NCBI GenBank assembly: GCA_028571685.1
Contig: CM053142.1
Span: 123,310,796 to 123,374,795 of the forward strand
Source: Heterohyrax brucei
Lineage: Eukaryota; Chordata; Mammalia; Hyracoidea; Procaviidae
Reading direction: 5' to 3'
Length of the DNA: 64,000 nucleotides
In this document: positions 23,810 through 35,157 of the stretch, one piece after another
How the letters are laid out: the number at the start of each line of letters is the position of its first letter
Position numbering within the stretch: position 1 is the stretch's first letter
The notes under the pieces: generated by a model
The model's database searches: none
The model's input: the letters and a program-made list of their open reading frames with translations, nothing else
Told to the model about the DNA's origin: nothing
Translations under genes and position numbers: made by a program

Positions 23810-24565
23810 AGAATAAAATCCAAATAGATCACAGACCAAAATGTAAAACTATAAAAAGAGGAGAAAAATTCTGCATCCTTGAATGAAGCAAAAGTTTTTG
23901 CATACACCACGAAACACGTGATTTATAAAAGGAAAAAAAAACAATAAATTGGACTCCACCAAAATTAAGAACTTCTGTGTTTCCAAAGATACTCAGACAA
24001 ATCACACACTGGCAAGAAAAATTTACAAATCATATTTCTGATTAAGAACTAGTATTCAGAAAGTATAAAGAAGTTTAAAAATTCAATGATAATATTAAAA
24101 ACAACCTAACAAGTATGGACAAAAGATTTCAAAAGACAACTCACCGAAGAAAACACAGCAAATGATTACCTGAAAACAAGCTCAGTACTGTTAGTCATTA
24201 GGGAAACACAAATTAAAACCACAGAGAAACTATCAAATGCCTGTTAGAGTAGCTAAAATTGAAAAGACTAACCATATCAAATGTTGTTGAAAACACGGAG
24301 CTGCTAGAATACTCATACACTGTTAGTGGAAATATAAATGTTAAAACTACTTTGGGAAGGAGTTTAGTAGCAACTTAAAAGAGCTAAATACACACATCAT
24401 ATGATCTACCTATTGCATTCCAACATAGATTTTACCTAAAAGAAACAGCAGACGACCATAAAAAGTTTGTGCATAATTATTTATAGCAATTTTTATTTAT
24501 AACATTCAATAACTAGACACAATCAAAAATTATCATATATCCATACAATGAAATATTGCTCATTG
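23810..24565 (+). mobile_element. Old L1 (L1M-type) ORF2 3' region, part 1
   Basis: The sense strand shows a strongly degraded ORF2 C-terminal region: 'gatcacagaccaaaatgtaa', 'acaaatcacacactggcaag' and 'aaaaccacagagaaactatc'. It ends at 'atccatacaatgaaatattg'. It continues after the antisense LTR at 25099, so the LTR inserted into this older L1. All frames carry multiple stops. Confidence 0.75.
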
Positions 24566-25098
24566 ATTACGTCTTAGCTACCTATGCTGCTACATCAGAT
24601 ATACCACAGGTGGATGGCTTTCACACGCACACGCAGAACCTTTGTTCTCTCACAGCCTAGAAGACTGGAAGCTGAGCTCAGGGTGCCAACGCCAGGGCGA
24701 GGCTTTCCCTCACTGCTGGCTCTGGGGAAGGTCTTTGTCATCATCTTTCCCAGTCCAGATGCTTCTCACATTCAGGGTCCCCAGGTCCAAAGAATACACT
24801 GTTTTTCTGGTTCTTGTCTCTTGAAGGTATGAGGTCCCACTGTCTCTCTGATTACTTTTCTCTTTTGTATCTTAAAAGAGATTGACTTTAGACGAAACCT
24901 AATCTTATAGACGGAGTCCTGCTTCGTGAACATAACTGCCTCTAACCCCGCCTCATTAATGTCATAGAGGTAGGATTTACAACACACAGGAATATCACAT
25001 CAGACGACAAAACAGGGGCCAGTCACACAAGGCTGGGAATCATGGACTGTCAGCCAAGTTGACACACATTTTGCTGGGACACAATTCAATCCATGACA
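24566..25098 (-). mobile_element. MaLR-like solo LTR, antisense, splitting an L1
   Basis: The plus strand begins near 'cgtcttagctacc' and ends 'acacaattcaatccatgaca', the reverse complement of the TGTCATGGATTGAATTGTG start. Its length of about 533 bp matches the copy at 8704-9226. The interrupted L1M resumes immediately after. The 5-bp flanks do not match well, so a target duplication cannot be confirmed. Confidence 0.8.
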
Positions 25099-25475
25099 TA
25101 TCAAAAGAAATGAGCTAGTGATCATACTCAATAATATGAATGAATCCCAAAATAATTATGTGCAGTGAAAAAGCCAGACAAAAGAGAGTACATATTGAAT
25201 AAGTCCCTTGATGTAGAATTCTAGACAATACAAACTAATCTACAAATGACAGAAAACAGATCAGTATTTGCCTGGGAATGAAGACAGGAGGAGAGAAGGG
25301 CAGCTGGAAGGAGCAACAGAAACACAGAAGAAAACTTTAAAGGATGATGGATATGCTCACTTTCTTCATTGCGATGATTCCATAAATAGATACATACATC
25401 AAAACCTATCAAACTGTACACTTTAAATATGTGCAGTTTATTGTGCATCAATTATGCCTCAATGAAGTATTTGAA
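25099..25475 (+). mobile_element. Old L1 (L1M-type) 3' end, part 2
   Basis: This continues the L1 interrupted at 24565. It carries typical L1M 3' end text ('gtgcagtgaaaaagccagac', 'actgtacactttaaatatgt') and ends at 'atgcctcaatgaagtatttg'. Confidence 0.7.
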
Positions 25476-25477
25476 AG

Positions 25478-25672
25478 CAGCCCTTGCTGGTGTTACGGCT
25501 AAGCATTCAGCTGCCCATTGAAAGGTCAGTGGTGTGAAACCACCATCAGCTCCACAGGAGAGAGATGCGGCAGTCGGCTTCTGTGAAGAGCTCAGAACTG
25601 GAAACTGTGGGGTGGTTCAACTCTGTCCTGTAGGTCACTATGAGCCAGAACTGACTTAATGGCAAAGGAATG
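25478..25672 (+). mobile_element. AfroSINE long subtype, sense
   Basis: The head starts 'cccttgctggtgttacggct'. The long-subtype insert has 'gagatgcggcagtcggcttc', the body has 'ctctgtcctgtaggtcacta', and the tail is degraded ('gagccagaactgacttaatg'). It is full length. Confidence 0.85.
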
Positions 25673-25680
25673 CCATTCTG

Positions 25681-25739
25681 TGTATGTGTGTGTGTGTGTA
25701 TATATGGAATACACACATGCCCAGAAATACATGTGGAAC

Positions 25740-25812
<73 letters not shown>
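25681..25812. repeat. TG microsatellite
   Basis: A short interrupted TG/TA run at 25681-25706 precedes an uninterrupted (TG)34 tract at 25743-25810. Long pure dinucleotide tracts are usually polymorphic in length. The His/Thr-rich minus frame across it is an artefact of the repeat. Confidence 0.97.
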
Positions 25813-25814
<2 letters not shown>

Positions 25815-26384
25815 CATTGATTCAGTTTTCTAGATAATGGCTGATTAGTCATTTTTTCTGTTCAAGTTGTAGTACTTAGTACCACAAAAACAAAGTTTAG
25901 CTATATGATTCATGCTTTAAGAACCCAAAAAAGCAGAGTAATGATTAAGGATGGGAAGCATTTCATGAGGCCTGAGAAGGAGGCACTTGTTAGGGGACAT
26001 GAATAATGAGAACAAGAAAAACACTCAAACACTAATGGGAAGTCTATTGTAAATGGCATAATAACCCTGTGGTTACTTATTTATGTCTTTTTTGTAAATG
26101 TTTATTTTACTTATGAGTTTCCCAACTTACACTAGGAGCTCCTATAACAAAACAGTTTGAGTCTTTTCCATTTGTGCCCAGCAGAAGTCCTGGAATTCTC
26201 CTGTGCTCAGTAAATGTCAGTGGATTGAATGAGTGAATGAAAAATGGCTAACACACGGTATGCTGTAGAATAAAAACTTACAACAAGAGAAGCACTAAGA
26301 ATTATTCATCAGAAAGATTTTGAGATAATTTGGAAGCAATATTATTCAGAACTCATACTCTATTTGAAAATGTTTTGCCATCAG
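25813..26384. other. Unassigned sequence
   Basis: No gene or clear repeat is seen between the microsatellite and the MIR. Confidence 0.4.
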
Positions 26385-26590
26385 GTATTGCCCTGCTCAC
26401 TTTACACAAACACTCTCTAACCTTTACAACAAATGTACAAGGTAAACTAAGGTACGCTAATTTCAAAAATAAAGAAACACACTCACAGTGGTTATATGAC
26501 TTATCTGCCAGTAAGTGGTGGGCCAAGAGTTTATGCTGGAGCTCAGATTTTAAGACAGATCTCATGACAACAGAGCCCACGATCTTCTCT
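26385..26590 (-). mobile_element. MIR, antisense
   Basis: The plus strand carries the antisense MIR order: 'acctttacaacaaatgtaca', 'ggtaaactaagg', 'tgacttatctgccagtaagt' and 'tggagctcagattttaagac'. The 141-codon frame spanning 26330-26755 includes this MIR and shows no domain, so it is most likely accidental. Confidence 0.65.
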
Positions 26591-29394
26591 CTAAATTTTG
26601 GTGATGTCTCGCAGGTACATACAAACTTACAGGAAATGAACTCACTAAATATTCTTCTTTCTGTCAGCGATTTGGAAGGACTAAAATTAGAATGTGTCTG
26701 CAGAGGGCTATTCTCTATTAAAAGGTATTATTCCATGAGAGAAGGCTGGGTATAGTTTTACGTAAATGGAAAATAAAAGTCACAGGACAAGGTGTTACAT
26801 AGCAGTGACGGAGAACTTTAGTTTTTCAGACACCTATCAGAAGTTTTATTAAGTTGAAAACATTACCTGATGACTTTAACTTTCTTTACTAAAAATTTCA
26901 TCTTTTAGGAGATAAAAGAAATGATGATTGGAACCACAAATCACCTGTGGTACAGATAAAAAGAAAGAGGTATAGAAGCGATGCCATTAAAGACGTGTAG
27001 TATCAACTGCCTAGTCAAACAAAGACAGCAGATGTGTTCCTGCCATAGATGATGCTGTTTAGAACTTCCATTTGTCACCTTGTGCAGTACATTCCAGACT
27101 AAGTACACTGGGCTGGCTCCAGCATACCTTTTCTCCCATTATCACCGCCTTGACTCACAGTGGCCTTCAATGTTCTCATCAACAGTAATTAGAAAATTAA
27201 AAAGTGAGTAAAGGTTGGCAGATGCGATACTGATTTTGGTCCTTGACATTTGAAGTTGTATGATGCTTAGATTTATAGTAAGAAACATCCACTAGGTAAG
27301 TACAGCCACATCTCTGCAGGACTGAAGGGACTTGATGGTAATGAAGGTGTTGGAGCCACACTCAGGTGTTGAACCAGGAGAGGAGGTCTCTAAGAAAAGG
27401 CACAGATACAGGGCACAGAACCGCAGGCCACTGCAGGATTGATTACACAATGGTGCAAGGGAATGAAAAATGTGTTTCAAAGAAGTCAAAATGTCTACTG
27501 AAGCTAAAGCTATCATATGCACATATCAATTAGTGCTCATTTTCTATGTTAATAATTCAATTGTCCTAAGGCCATTTTCTATGTTAAGAATTCCAGTGTC
27601 ACTTTGCAGTGAAATCTCTTCTGCTGTTTTTTTAAATTTTAAGTAAAGTAGTGGAAACACAGAAACATTATGATTAAGTTAGAATGTTTAAAAGCAAATA
27701 TATACATACACACACTTTAAAAAAGATGTTTTTTGCCAGTGGTGTTATCTTGATACCTTAAATACGCTACACAAAAGAGCTTGGTGGTCCTTAGGAGACT
27801 CTTATTTTCTGGCAGAAGTTTGAAAGCCTCTCTGGTATCAAACAAAAATCACTAAGGAAAAAAGCAAGAAAAGAGGGAGGTAAACTCTCATTTAAACACT
27901 AGTACACTCAACAGAACACCTCTTTGCAACCTTTCAATGAGACAGGATGTCTTTAATTTGGGTTGGAACAGCCTGTGTTCCATACTTCTTAGCTTGGCCG
28001 ACAAAGAGGTCACAGATTTATGGTGGGACAAGTTCGAGCTGCTTACATATTATCCTAAATTTAGATGTGGCCTAGATTTTTTGCTGAAATGATGAGAGAC
28101 ACGGCAATAAAGTAAAACTTTGCTGCTTTTATCATTTGCTTGCTGCAAAGTTAAAAAAAAAATCATAAAATAAATTGTGCTTGAGGAAACTGCTGAATCC
28201 ATCAAACTTTGTCTTTTAAACTGATTATTTTATGCCCAGGCAGCCCTGAATCACTTTGTAAGTGACCCTGTGGCATTTCTTGAATATCCTTACTTAGCAG
28301 ACAAGTCCAAATATACACAATGTCAAGATAAACATACAAGAACTATAATCATGTTCAGTTTGAATCTTTAAACTCTTTTTCAGATGTCTCCCAACTGTGT
28401 AGCTACAACTGTCCCGGAAGAGCGTTACACGAATGTGACACGAATTTATCGATCATTGCAAGGTGCAGCTACTCTGTTGCTGAAGGTGATGTAAGGAATT
28501 ATAAGATGCTATTCCTACCGTCAAAAAGTTGCAATTGAATAGATGAGACATGATTCCATTAAAACTTCAATAACAATTAAATATTAAAAGAGCTTACCTA
28601 ATAATCTATCATCTAGAAGAAGATATAAGCTGAGCAGGAATGGCTGATTAATTGGTAATGCCTTTAAGATACTGTACAAAGACTGCAGCTCTGGCCCTTC
28701 CAAATGACTCATGGCCTGAGAGTTGCTTGTCATGGCAGCCCTGTCTTAGTAACTCTTCCTTCTCTTTCTGTTTCAGGGACCTCCTCTGCTCTGGCTTAGT
28801 TAGAGGTTACCACATGATCACCTTGTGCAGACACCTCCACAACTTGCATCATAATATATCCTGGAAAACATCAAAACGACTTCTGTCTCTAACTATACAC
28901 TTGTGTCGCACCCCTTAAACGCCATGAGTAATATACACCCCTGGATTACAGTCTGTGGAAAGGGCGGCACAGAATGGTTGGATTAACACCTGTCAGAATT
29001 TACAAGCATTCAAGCCTGTGCTGCATACACCATCAGCGACAGCATGCTAACCAGGCAGTGCATAGATGAGGACTAGACCGAGGAGAAGAGCGTCAGCTAG
29101 AAGCATACAAGGACGTGGGGCAGAGCTGCCATTACTTTCCCAATGGCTCATCAGCTGCTAAAGACCAGGCATGAAAATGTCAGACAGAGCTATGGTCCAG
29201 GACAGATTTTGGAGTCTGAAGAGAGAGCTAAAGGATGGTAGGAGGCACATGGAAGAAACGGAAAGTGTGTCAGACCACAGAGCTTCCCAGGAAGCCCATC
29301 TAAATGAAGGTGAGGGCTCTTAGAAAAGAGCACATCTTGTTAGAATATAATAAGAAAGTAGAATTTCAATTAGATCACTGAGAAGCACTTATTA
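26591..29394. other. Longest repeat-poor stretch, no gene recognised
   Basis: About 2.8 kb in which I recognise no transposon and no gene. Possible MIR/L2 remnants are too degraded to call. At 28750-28777 a pyrimidine-rich run ends in 'ctgtttcag', which resembles a splice acceptor, but no supporting donor or conserved frame was found. Being repeat-poor, it is the best place in this window to look for conserved noncoding sequence. Confidence 0.4.
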
Positions 29395-29500
29395 TTCATT
29401 CAGCAGATATTTATTCAGCATCCTTTGTATACCAGGCATTGTTCTAGTTTTAGAGACCTATTAGTGATCAAAATAAATGATAGTTTCTGCAACCAGATCT
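29395..29500. mobile_element. L2-type 3' fragment
   Basis: The run 'attcattcagcagatattta' followed by 'ttcagcatcctttgtatacc' and 'aggcattgttctagttttag' is the widely distributed L2-type terminal motif. It is a very old LINE remnant. Confidence 0.55.
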
Positions 29501-29539
29501 CTCTTTCCTCTACTGGAATGAGTCCCATTGATGTAAAGA

Positions 29540-29702
29540 TACATTTAAATGTATATATATATATATACATATATATATAATATACACATTTTTATTATAC
29601 ATGTAAATATATATACATTTACATTACATATACATTTAAGTATACATATATACACACACACATGTGTGTATGTACCTATGTACACACACTTGTATACAGA
29701 TG
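29540..29702. repeat. AT-rich simple repeat with CA/TG blocks
   Basis: TATATA runs at 29551-29580 are followed by mixed ATACAT and ACACACACATGTGTGT blocks. The tract is low complexity and contains several short palindromes. The 64-codon frame over it is an artefact. Confidence 0.9.
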
Positions 29703-29705
29703 AAG

Positions 29706-29866
29706 ATCCTGGTGACATGGTGCTTGAGAGCTACAGTTGCTAAACAAAAGGTCATCAGTTCAATACACCAGCTTCTTGGAAACTGTGTGGGACAGTTCTA
29801 TTTTGTCCTATAGGGTCACTATGAGTCGGAATCGACATGACAGCAATGGGTTTAGTTTGGGGTTTG
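29706..29866 (+). mobile_element. AfroSINE, sense, well-preserved tail
   Basis: A full-length sense copy. The head begins at 'cctggtgacatggtgcttga', the body contains 'ttttgtcctatagggtcact', and the tail is 'atgagtcggaatcgacatga' followed by 'cagcaatgggtttagtttgg'. The tail lies close to the family form, and it serves here as the reference for the shared RTE/SINE tail. Confidence 0.92.
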
Positions 29867-30256
29867 TTATACATCTATATACACATATAAATGCACACAT
29901 GTATCACACAAGTATATATACATACATATTATGAATTACATAGATAGCACTAAATTTGGTTTGGTTTGGTTTTTTAGATTATATATACATAAATGCATAC
30001 ACAATATGGTAATAAATAGTACCAACAAAAAGCAGAAAAAAATGGGACTGGAAGGGGACAATGATAGGTAGCAATTTTAAGTGACACAGTAGAAGATGCA
30101 CTAGAAGGTGTCATACGTGAAGAACTGAAGGGATAGAAACTTACTTTCATTCCCTTATTCTTCCGATGTCCTGCTGAACAGGGAAACATTGAGCAGTTTC
30201 AGTCCTTCTTACCCCCATTCTACATTGTGTGATAGTTATTATTACATTTGCATTGC
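29867..30256. other. Unassigned sequence with simple-repeat edges
   Basis: ATACAT-type low-complexity sequence near 29870-30000, then no recognisable feature. Confidence 0.4.
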
Positions 30257-30450
30257 TGTTATCAGGTGCCATTAAATGGGTTCTGACTAATACTGACCTT
30301 ATGAACAAAAAAACATAATATTGCCTGGTCCTACACCGCTCTACATTGTCATGTTTGAGCCCATTATGACAGCTACTGTGTCATTCCGTCTCAGTAAGGA
30401 TTTTCATCTTCTTCACTGACCCTCTACTTTACCAATACTTGCACTATTTC
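30257..30450 (-). mobile_element. BovB/RTE 3' end, antisense, 5' truncated
   Basis: The plus strand shows the tail 'caggtgccattaaatgggtt', then 'ttgcctggtcctacaccgct', 'tttgagcccattatgacagc' and 'gaccctctactttaccaata'. It is a short, severely truncated copy consistent with RTE 5' truncation. Confidence 0.8.
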
Positions 30451-31448
30451 TAGAAGCCTACCCTAATTTTCTTCAATTCAGTATCCTTTTTTTTTCCTTA
30501 AAGTCATTTAGGTGAAATAGGACCAGATGAATTTTGATCTCCTCTCAGAGGAAAGGAAGTGCTGTTATCAAACATTATCATAGATATTCTTGATCACGGA
30601 GGATGTAAAAACTTACCATGAAACACTGCTGATTTAGGATAAGAGACACCATTCATTCACTTATTTATTCATGTGCACACTTATTAAGCACAACACTAGT
30701 CCTGGCCTTGACAGATTCTGAGAACACGAAAGAAACATAGTGAGGTCTTTGGGAGGCATCATCTGCTCTAGGAGCTCAGTGAAGTACTGTAATAACGAAA
30801 CCATGATTTAGAGGATGAATAAAAGCCAGAAAGCAGATGCAATCAGGTAGCGAGGGCTGTTCTGAGCTACAGCAGAAAGGCCGAAGTCTGGAAAGCTCTT
30901 ACGATGTTTAACATAAGAGAAGAAAAAAAGACCAAAGAGTAAAACACGCTGAACAAGAAGAGAATGGTGTTTGCTTGAGACTTGAGAGGTGCATGGGTGG
31001 GCAGGAAAAAGATCACAAAGAGACTGGGGGCCACTTAAAGATGTGATCTTTATCTTTTTAGAAATAGAAAGCCTAAGTAAACTATTAAGCAGAAGATTAA
31101 AATGAATTCTACAAAGCTCACTAACTCAACTTTTAGAGTTTCACTTTGCTTGCTAAAGGGAGAATAGAGTGAAGGATGTTGGGTCATGGATTAGGAGTCT
31201 GAGATGAGGTTAGTTAAGAACTCTGGAAATGGGCAGAAGAGAATAGGTAATTGAGAGGCAAAATCCTCAGGACTTAAAGAAGGCCACATGGTGACAGGAT
31301 TCACTGTTGTTATGGAAGGCTGGAGGATCTTAGAAGGGCTAAAAGAGAGGCTTAAAAATGAATAAGAGATGAAGGGGGACAGAGCTGGCATAATCTAGGC
31401 TAGAGGCAATCTAGTTTACAGATATAAATTCCACTATGGCTAACACCA
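30451..31448. other. Mostly unassigned; weak L2 tail at 30650-30740
   Basis: The motif 'ccattcattcacttatttat' at 30649-30668 followed by 'cttattaagcacaacactag' suggests a degraded L2 tail. The rest is unassigned. Confidence 0.35.
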
Positions 31449-31600
31449 GAAATTCTGGTGGTGTAGTGGTTAACTGTGAAGTTTGCTACCCAAACGGTTC
31501 ACAGCTCGGATCTGCCAGGTGTTCATTGGAAACCTTATGGAGCAGTTCTACTTTGTCCTGTTGTTATGAGTTGGAATTGACTCATTGGCAGTCGATTTTT
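31449..31600 (+). mobile_element. AfroSINE, sense
   Basis: Sense copy with the head 'ttctggtggtgtagtggtta', the body 'ttatggagcagttctacttt' and the tail 'tgagttggaattgactcatt'. Part of the 'cctatagggtcgct' block is deleted. Confidence 0.85.
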
Positions 31601-31639
31601 ATTATAAATCCATCCCCAGTTTGTTTTCCACATGGAAGA

Positions 31640-32050
31640 CAGAATAACATTTCAAAATATAAGCAGATCATTTTGTTGCTTTCTTAAAATCCCTCCAGTA
31701 AATTCCCATCCTCCTACAAGGCCTCGCATGATCTGCACCTTCCACCCTTCTTCTCCATTTCGGCAATCACCAGTCTGATTTCCTATTACTCCCTGTCCTG
31801 CTTGCTTTTCTCCAGACCCTGCAGTCTCCTTATTTGTTCTTGATTATTACTTGGCATAATCAAGTAGTTCCTGTTTCTGTCTGGAATAATCTTTTTCTCG
31901 TTGCCCTAATCGTTCACTCCATCCCCATGTCTCGATTCAAGTATCACCTTCTCAAAGAGGTCCTCAGCAACAACTTTGTCTTAAACAATACTCATTTTCT
32001 GTATGTCTCGTCTGCTTTATTTTTATTCTCAGCCTTCCTCAAAACTTAAC
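31640..32050. mobile_element. L2-like LINE fragment
   Basis: The order 'aaaatccctccagtaaattc', 'aaggcctcgcatgatctgca', 'tgtctggaataatctttttc' and 'caagtatcaccttctcaaag' follows the common mammalian L2 3' region. Frames here are short and broken. The strand is not assigned because I am unsure of family orientation. Confidence 0.6.
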
Positions 32051-32140
32051 ATATTATACATTTATACCTATGAATATGAACTCTGTAACAATGGAGTCTG
32101 CATTTATTTCTTCTCTGAAATACCTCCCATGCATAAAATA

Positions 32141-32283
32141 TTCCTGCTGCCATTGGGTCAGTTCTGACTCATAGCTGCCCTATAGGACAAAGTATAACTG
32201 CTCCCCATGGTTTTCCAATGGTGGATTCAAATTGCCAAACTCTTGGTTAGCAGATAAACTCTTAACCACTACTCTACCAGGAA
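32141..32283 (-). mobile_element. AfroSINE, antisense
   Basis: The plus strand shows the tail 'ctgccattgggtcagttctg', the body 'cctataggacaaagtataac' and the head 'ttggttagcagataaactct'. Confidence 0.88.
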
Positions 32284-33124
32284 ACACAGTATGCATTTAA
32301 TTCACACTTGTCAATCGATTATAGATTTTGTTTAGCACTTCTATTCACCAATTCTGTCTTCTCTTACACCTCTTCCCTTTGAAAATACTAGTGAAAACTC
32401 TTAAATCTCCACCTATTAAGTTTTCTAGGTTAATCAATACCATCCATTCCCTCCAGAAAGCCCAGTGCCTGCAGGATACAGAAATCTCAAAACAGCTGTT
32501 AGATCACCTGCTACCATTCTTACTTACTTTTTCTCCTGCAAGTTGGTCTATATGCTTTCCAAGAATCAATAGCATTAGCTCCCATTTTATTTCTACCAGT
32601 TGGACTTATCAGTGTTGTTACAAAAGTAATTTATTATTATGTAAATCGATATAATATGAAGGGGAAAAAGAAAAATTATACTTTCAGTAGTATGGAAAGA
32701 CTTGATAAATAGGTCTTACACTTAAGACATTGACACTGAATGACAACTTTAAAAGGTATCATTGTAAATATCCAGAATCAGTCACTTGATGTACTTTCTA
32801 AATATATTTAAGGTCTTATTTTATTTTATATATATTCACACTGTAAATTTTAGATGACGGTATAGTTTATGCATATGTGATGATGCCAAATTCAATGAAA
32901 AGGAAAAGCCCTAGCTCTACATCAAATGATTGATGAATATATATTTACATGTACATTTCTGTATTTTAAGTCAGAATAGAATGTGTAGAGTACTTACACG
33001 TATTTCAAAATTCTCCAGTTTGGTTGTTTTTTTCTATTAAGCACTCTGCCAGATTTTGTCAAGTAAAATCTCCTAAACTGAATACATTAGATAACGTGTA
33101 TTTCCTCTCCCTTTTTTCATTGAG
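32284..33124. other. Unassigned AT-rich sequence
   Basis: No gene. The 108-codon plus frame at 32328-32654 has no recognisable domain and a Ser/Leu-rich random composition. Confidence 0.4.
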
Positions 33125-33576
33125 CACAGTCACCTGGTATTGCTCCAACAGAAAATATCACGAGTGGAAGGCTTCAAAGGGAGCAGCTTTATTGACACAG
33201 TCTGGTAAGCTACAAATCCATTTATAAATTGTAAGTCCGTTCAGTAAGAGAATTTATTGCAGTCCGGTAGGCTGAGTCCAAATCCATTGAGAGCATCTTA
33301 GAACAGGAACCTCAAGTCCAAAAGATGTGCTCTGTTCTCGGTGCTTCTCTCTTGGTGGCATGAGATTCCCAGTTTCCTCTCCTCACTTCTCTCCCCTGTA
33401 ACCCACAAGCTTGTAGCTTGAGACCTGCCACATTAACACAACTGTCGCCCATTCTCCACAATCAATCTCACAGAAGCGGGATTCACAACACATGGGAGGA
33501 AGGGTACCATATCGGGACTCCTAGCCAAATCAAATCAACACATACATTTTTAGGGGGACACAATTCAGCCCATGAC
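33125..33576 (-). mobile_element. MaLR-like LTR, antisense
   Basis: The plus strand has 'cttctctcttggtggcatga' and 'acacaattcagcccatgaca', the modules of the LTR at 8704-9226 in reverse. The other end ('ggtattgctccaacagaaaa') is degraded. It is probably a solo LTR. Confidence 0.7.
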
Positions 33577-33934
33577 ATCATCTAATGTGTAATCTGAGAT
33601 AAATTTACACTGCATGACTGTACTTCTATGTTGCAAATAATTCTAGGCTTCCAACACAGTAAGAGGAAAAATGTGAATAGTTATCTGTCATAGACAGAGG
33701 AAATAGAAATATAATGTCAATGCTATACTGTCTCTGTCCTTGACCTGAATACTTCACAGTGACCCTGAAACCCTACTGTCAAGTTCTCCTGTGGCAGCAA
33801 CACACAGAGTTTACTCATCCTGTTCTACAATTTCTTATATCAACACTTATTCCACTCCAGTTTTATTTCACTGCTAGTGACTACCTGTATTTCAATGTGT
33901 GGTCCTTAGTTGCAGGCAGGAGGTACTTAAGAAT
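33577..33934. other. Unassigned sequence
   Basis: A short interval with no recognisable gene or repeat. Confidence 0.4.
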
Positions 33935-34046
33935 CTTTTTTTTATTATTTTTATTTTTTTATTTGATATGACTGAGTGAAAATGTACATTCCCGAATAAA
34001 TTTACATGCCCACCTGTATGCAGCTTCCACTGCTCTCCCTGTCTGG
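33935..34046 (-). mobile_element. L1 3' terminus, about 110 bp, antisense
   Basis: It begins with a T-rich tract (the reverse complement of the L1 A-tail) and matches the last roughly 95 bp of the full-length L1 at 36.3-43.4 kb almost perfectly: 'gagtgaaaatgtacattccc', 'tgcccacctgtatgcagctt' and 'ccactgctctccctgtctgg'. Such a short, well-matched 3' end is a heavily 5'-truncated insertion of a relatively young subfamily. Confidence 0.85.
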
Positions 34047-34681
34047 TTAAAAACACATGTTAAAGACACATGAAAGTCAGCAAGATAACATGAATTTGAT
34101 GCTGGAGACAAAAAAAGAAGATAAAACGGCAGGGGCATTAAGGGTGTTAGGAATGAGCCTAATGTAAAAACGTATTCCATAAAGGCCAATAGACACACTA
34201 CTGGTAGACCACAAGTCTAGCTTTAACAGTAAAAATGAAAAATAAATCAGGGAAACAAAAACAAGTTATTTTCTCAGAGTAATAAAAATTATTCCCAATT
34301 AAAAAATAAACAAAGCAACAGAAAAAAACAAAAAGAAAGAGAAGCTGCTGTCAGTATCATGTCCTCCACCTAGATCAGGTTGTCTTGGAGACGAAGTAAC
34401 TTCGTGTGCGTGTTTCCTCTTCTCAGTTATCACAGAGCTCCTGTGCTCCTCTGTTAAACTGTTCATGTTACACCTTTAATTAATAGATTTCTTATGCTCC
34501 TTTAAAAAGGATAAACATATATTTGACTTATAAGTGATTAAAAAGTAGATGAAGAAATAGATGAATCAGTGATTGAAAGTATGAATGCTATTAGCTTTCC
34601 CTTTACCCATTTCATCTTTCCAATGAATTTTGCCAGTCCTATAGCTTGTCCTCTGGAGTCCAGTTTCACTTTACCAGTGTT
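34047..34681. other. Unassigned sequence
   Basis: A-rich sequence without recognisable features. Confidence 0.4.
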
Positions 34682-34745
34682 AAGTATCTAATAAATCAAG
34701 TATCTAATAAACCAAGTATCTAATAAACCAAGTATCTAATAAACC
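34682..34745. repeat. 16-bp x 4 tandem repeat
   Basis: Four head-to-tail units of AAGTATCTAATAAAYC (34682, 34698, 34714, 34730). The first unit ends TC and the last three are identical and end CC. The near-identity suggests recent expansion, so the copy number may vary between individuals. Confidence 0.97.
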
Positions 34746-34785
34746 AAGCCGTTCATACGTAAATGGACGGCTGTAAGTATTTATG

Positions 34786-35157
34786 AATAAAAAGACCAGA
34801 GAAGAACTGACACCTTTGTTACTGGTGAAGAATATTGAATTATCCGCTGTCACGAGAATGAGAAAATCTGTCTTAAAGAAGTATAGTCGAATTGCCCCTT
34901 AGAAGCAAGGATGGTAAGACAACACCTCACAGGCACGGGACGTGTGAATTAGCCCCTGGAGAAAGGCGTCGTACTTGGTGAAATAGGAGGTCGGCATAAA
35001 AGAGGGAGGCTCCCAATGACACAGACCGATCAACAGGCTGCAGCACCAGGCTCAAGCGTAACAACGGTGAGGACGGCGCCACTGGCGATGTTTTGTTGCA
35101 CCGTGCGGGGGGTTGTTACGAGTTGGAATGAACTCAGCAGCATCTAACAACAGCGTA
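34786..35157 (+). mobile_element. BovB/RTE 3' end, sense, 5' truncated
   Basis: The sense strand carries 'ggtgaagaatattgaattat', 'ccccttagaagcaaggatgg', 'ggcataaaagagggaggctc' and the tail 'gagttggaatgaactcagca' ending 'tctaacaaca'. It includes the region just after the RT domain and the complete 3' end. The frame is broken. Confidence 0.88.

Noticed and set aside
25592-25852. His/Thr-rich protein on the minus strand
   Set aside because: It is simply a translation of the (TG)34 microsatellite.
26330-26755. A 141-codon plus-strand frame as a novel gene
   Set aside because: It overlaps an antisense MIR, has no recognisable domain, and has no supporting splice or promoter signal.
28750-28777. 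Splice-acceptor-like pyrimidine tract ending in CAG
   Set aside because: No donor site, conserved frame or neighbouring exon was found; such motifs occur by chance often.
34682-34745. CRISPR-like repeat array
   Set aside because: The units are head-to-tail without spacers, and the genome is mammalian.
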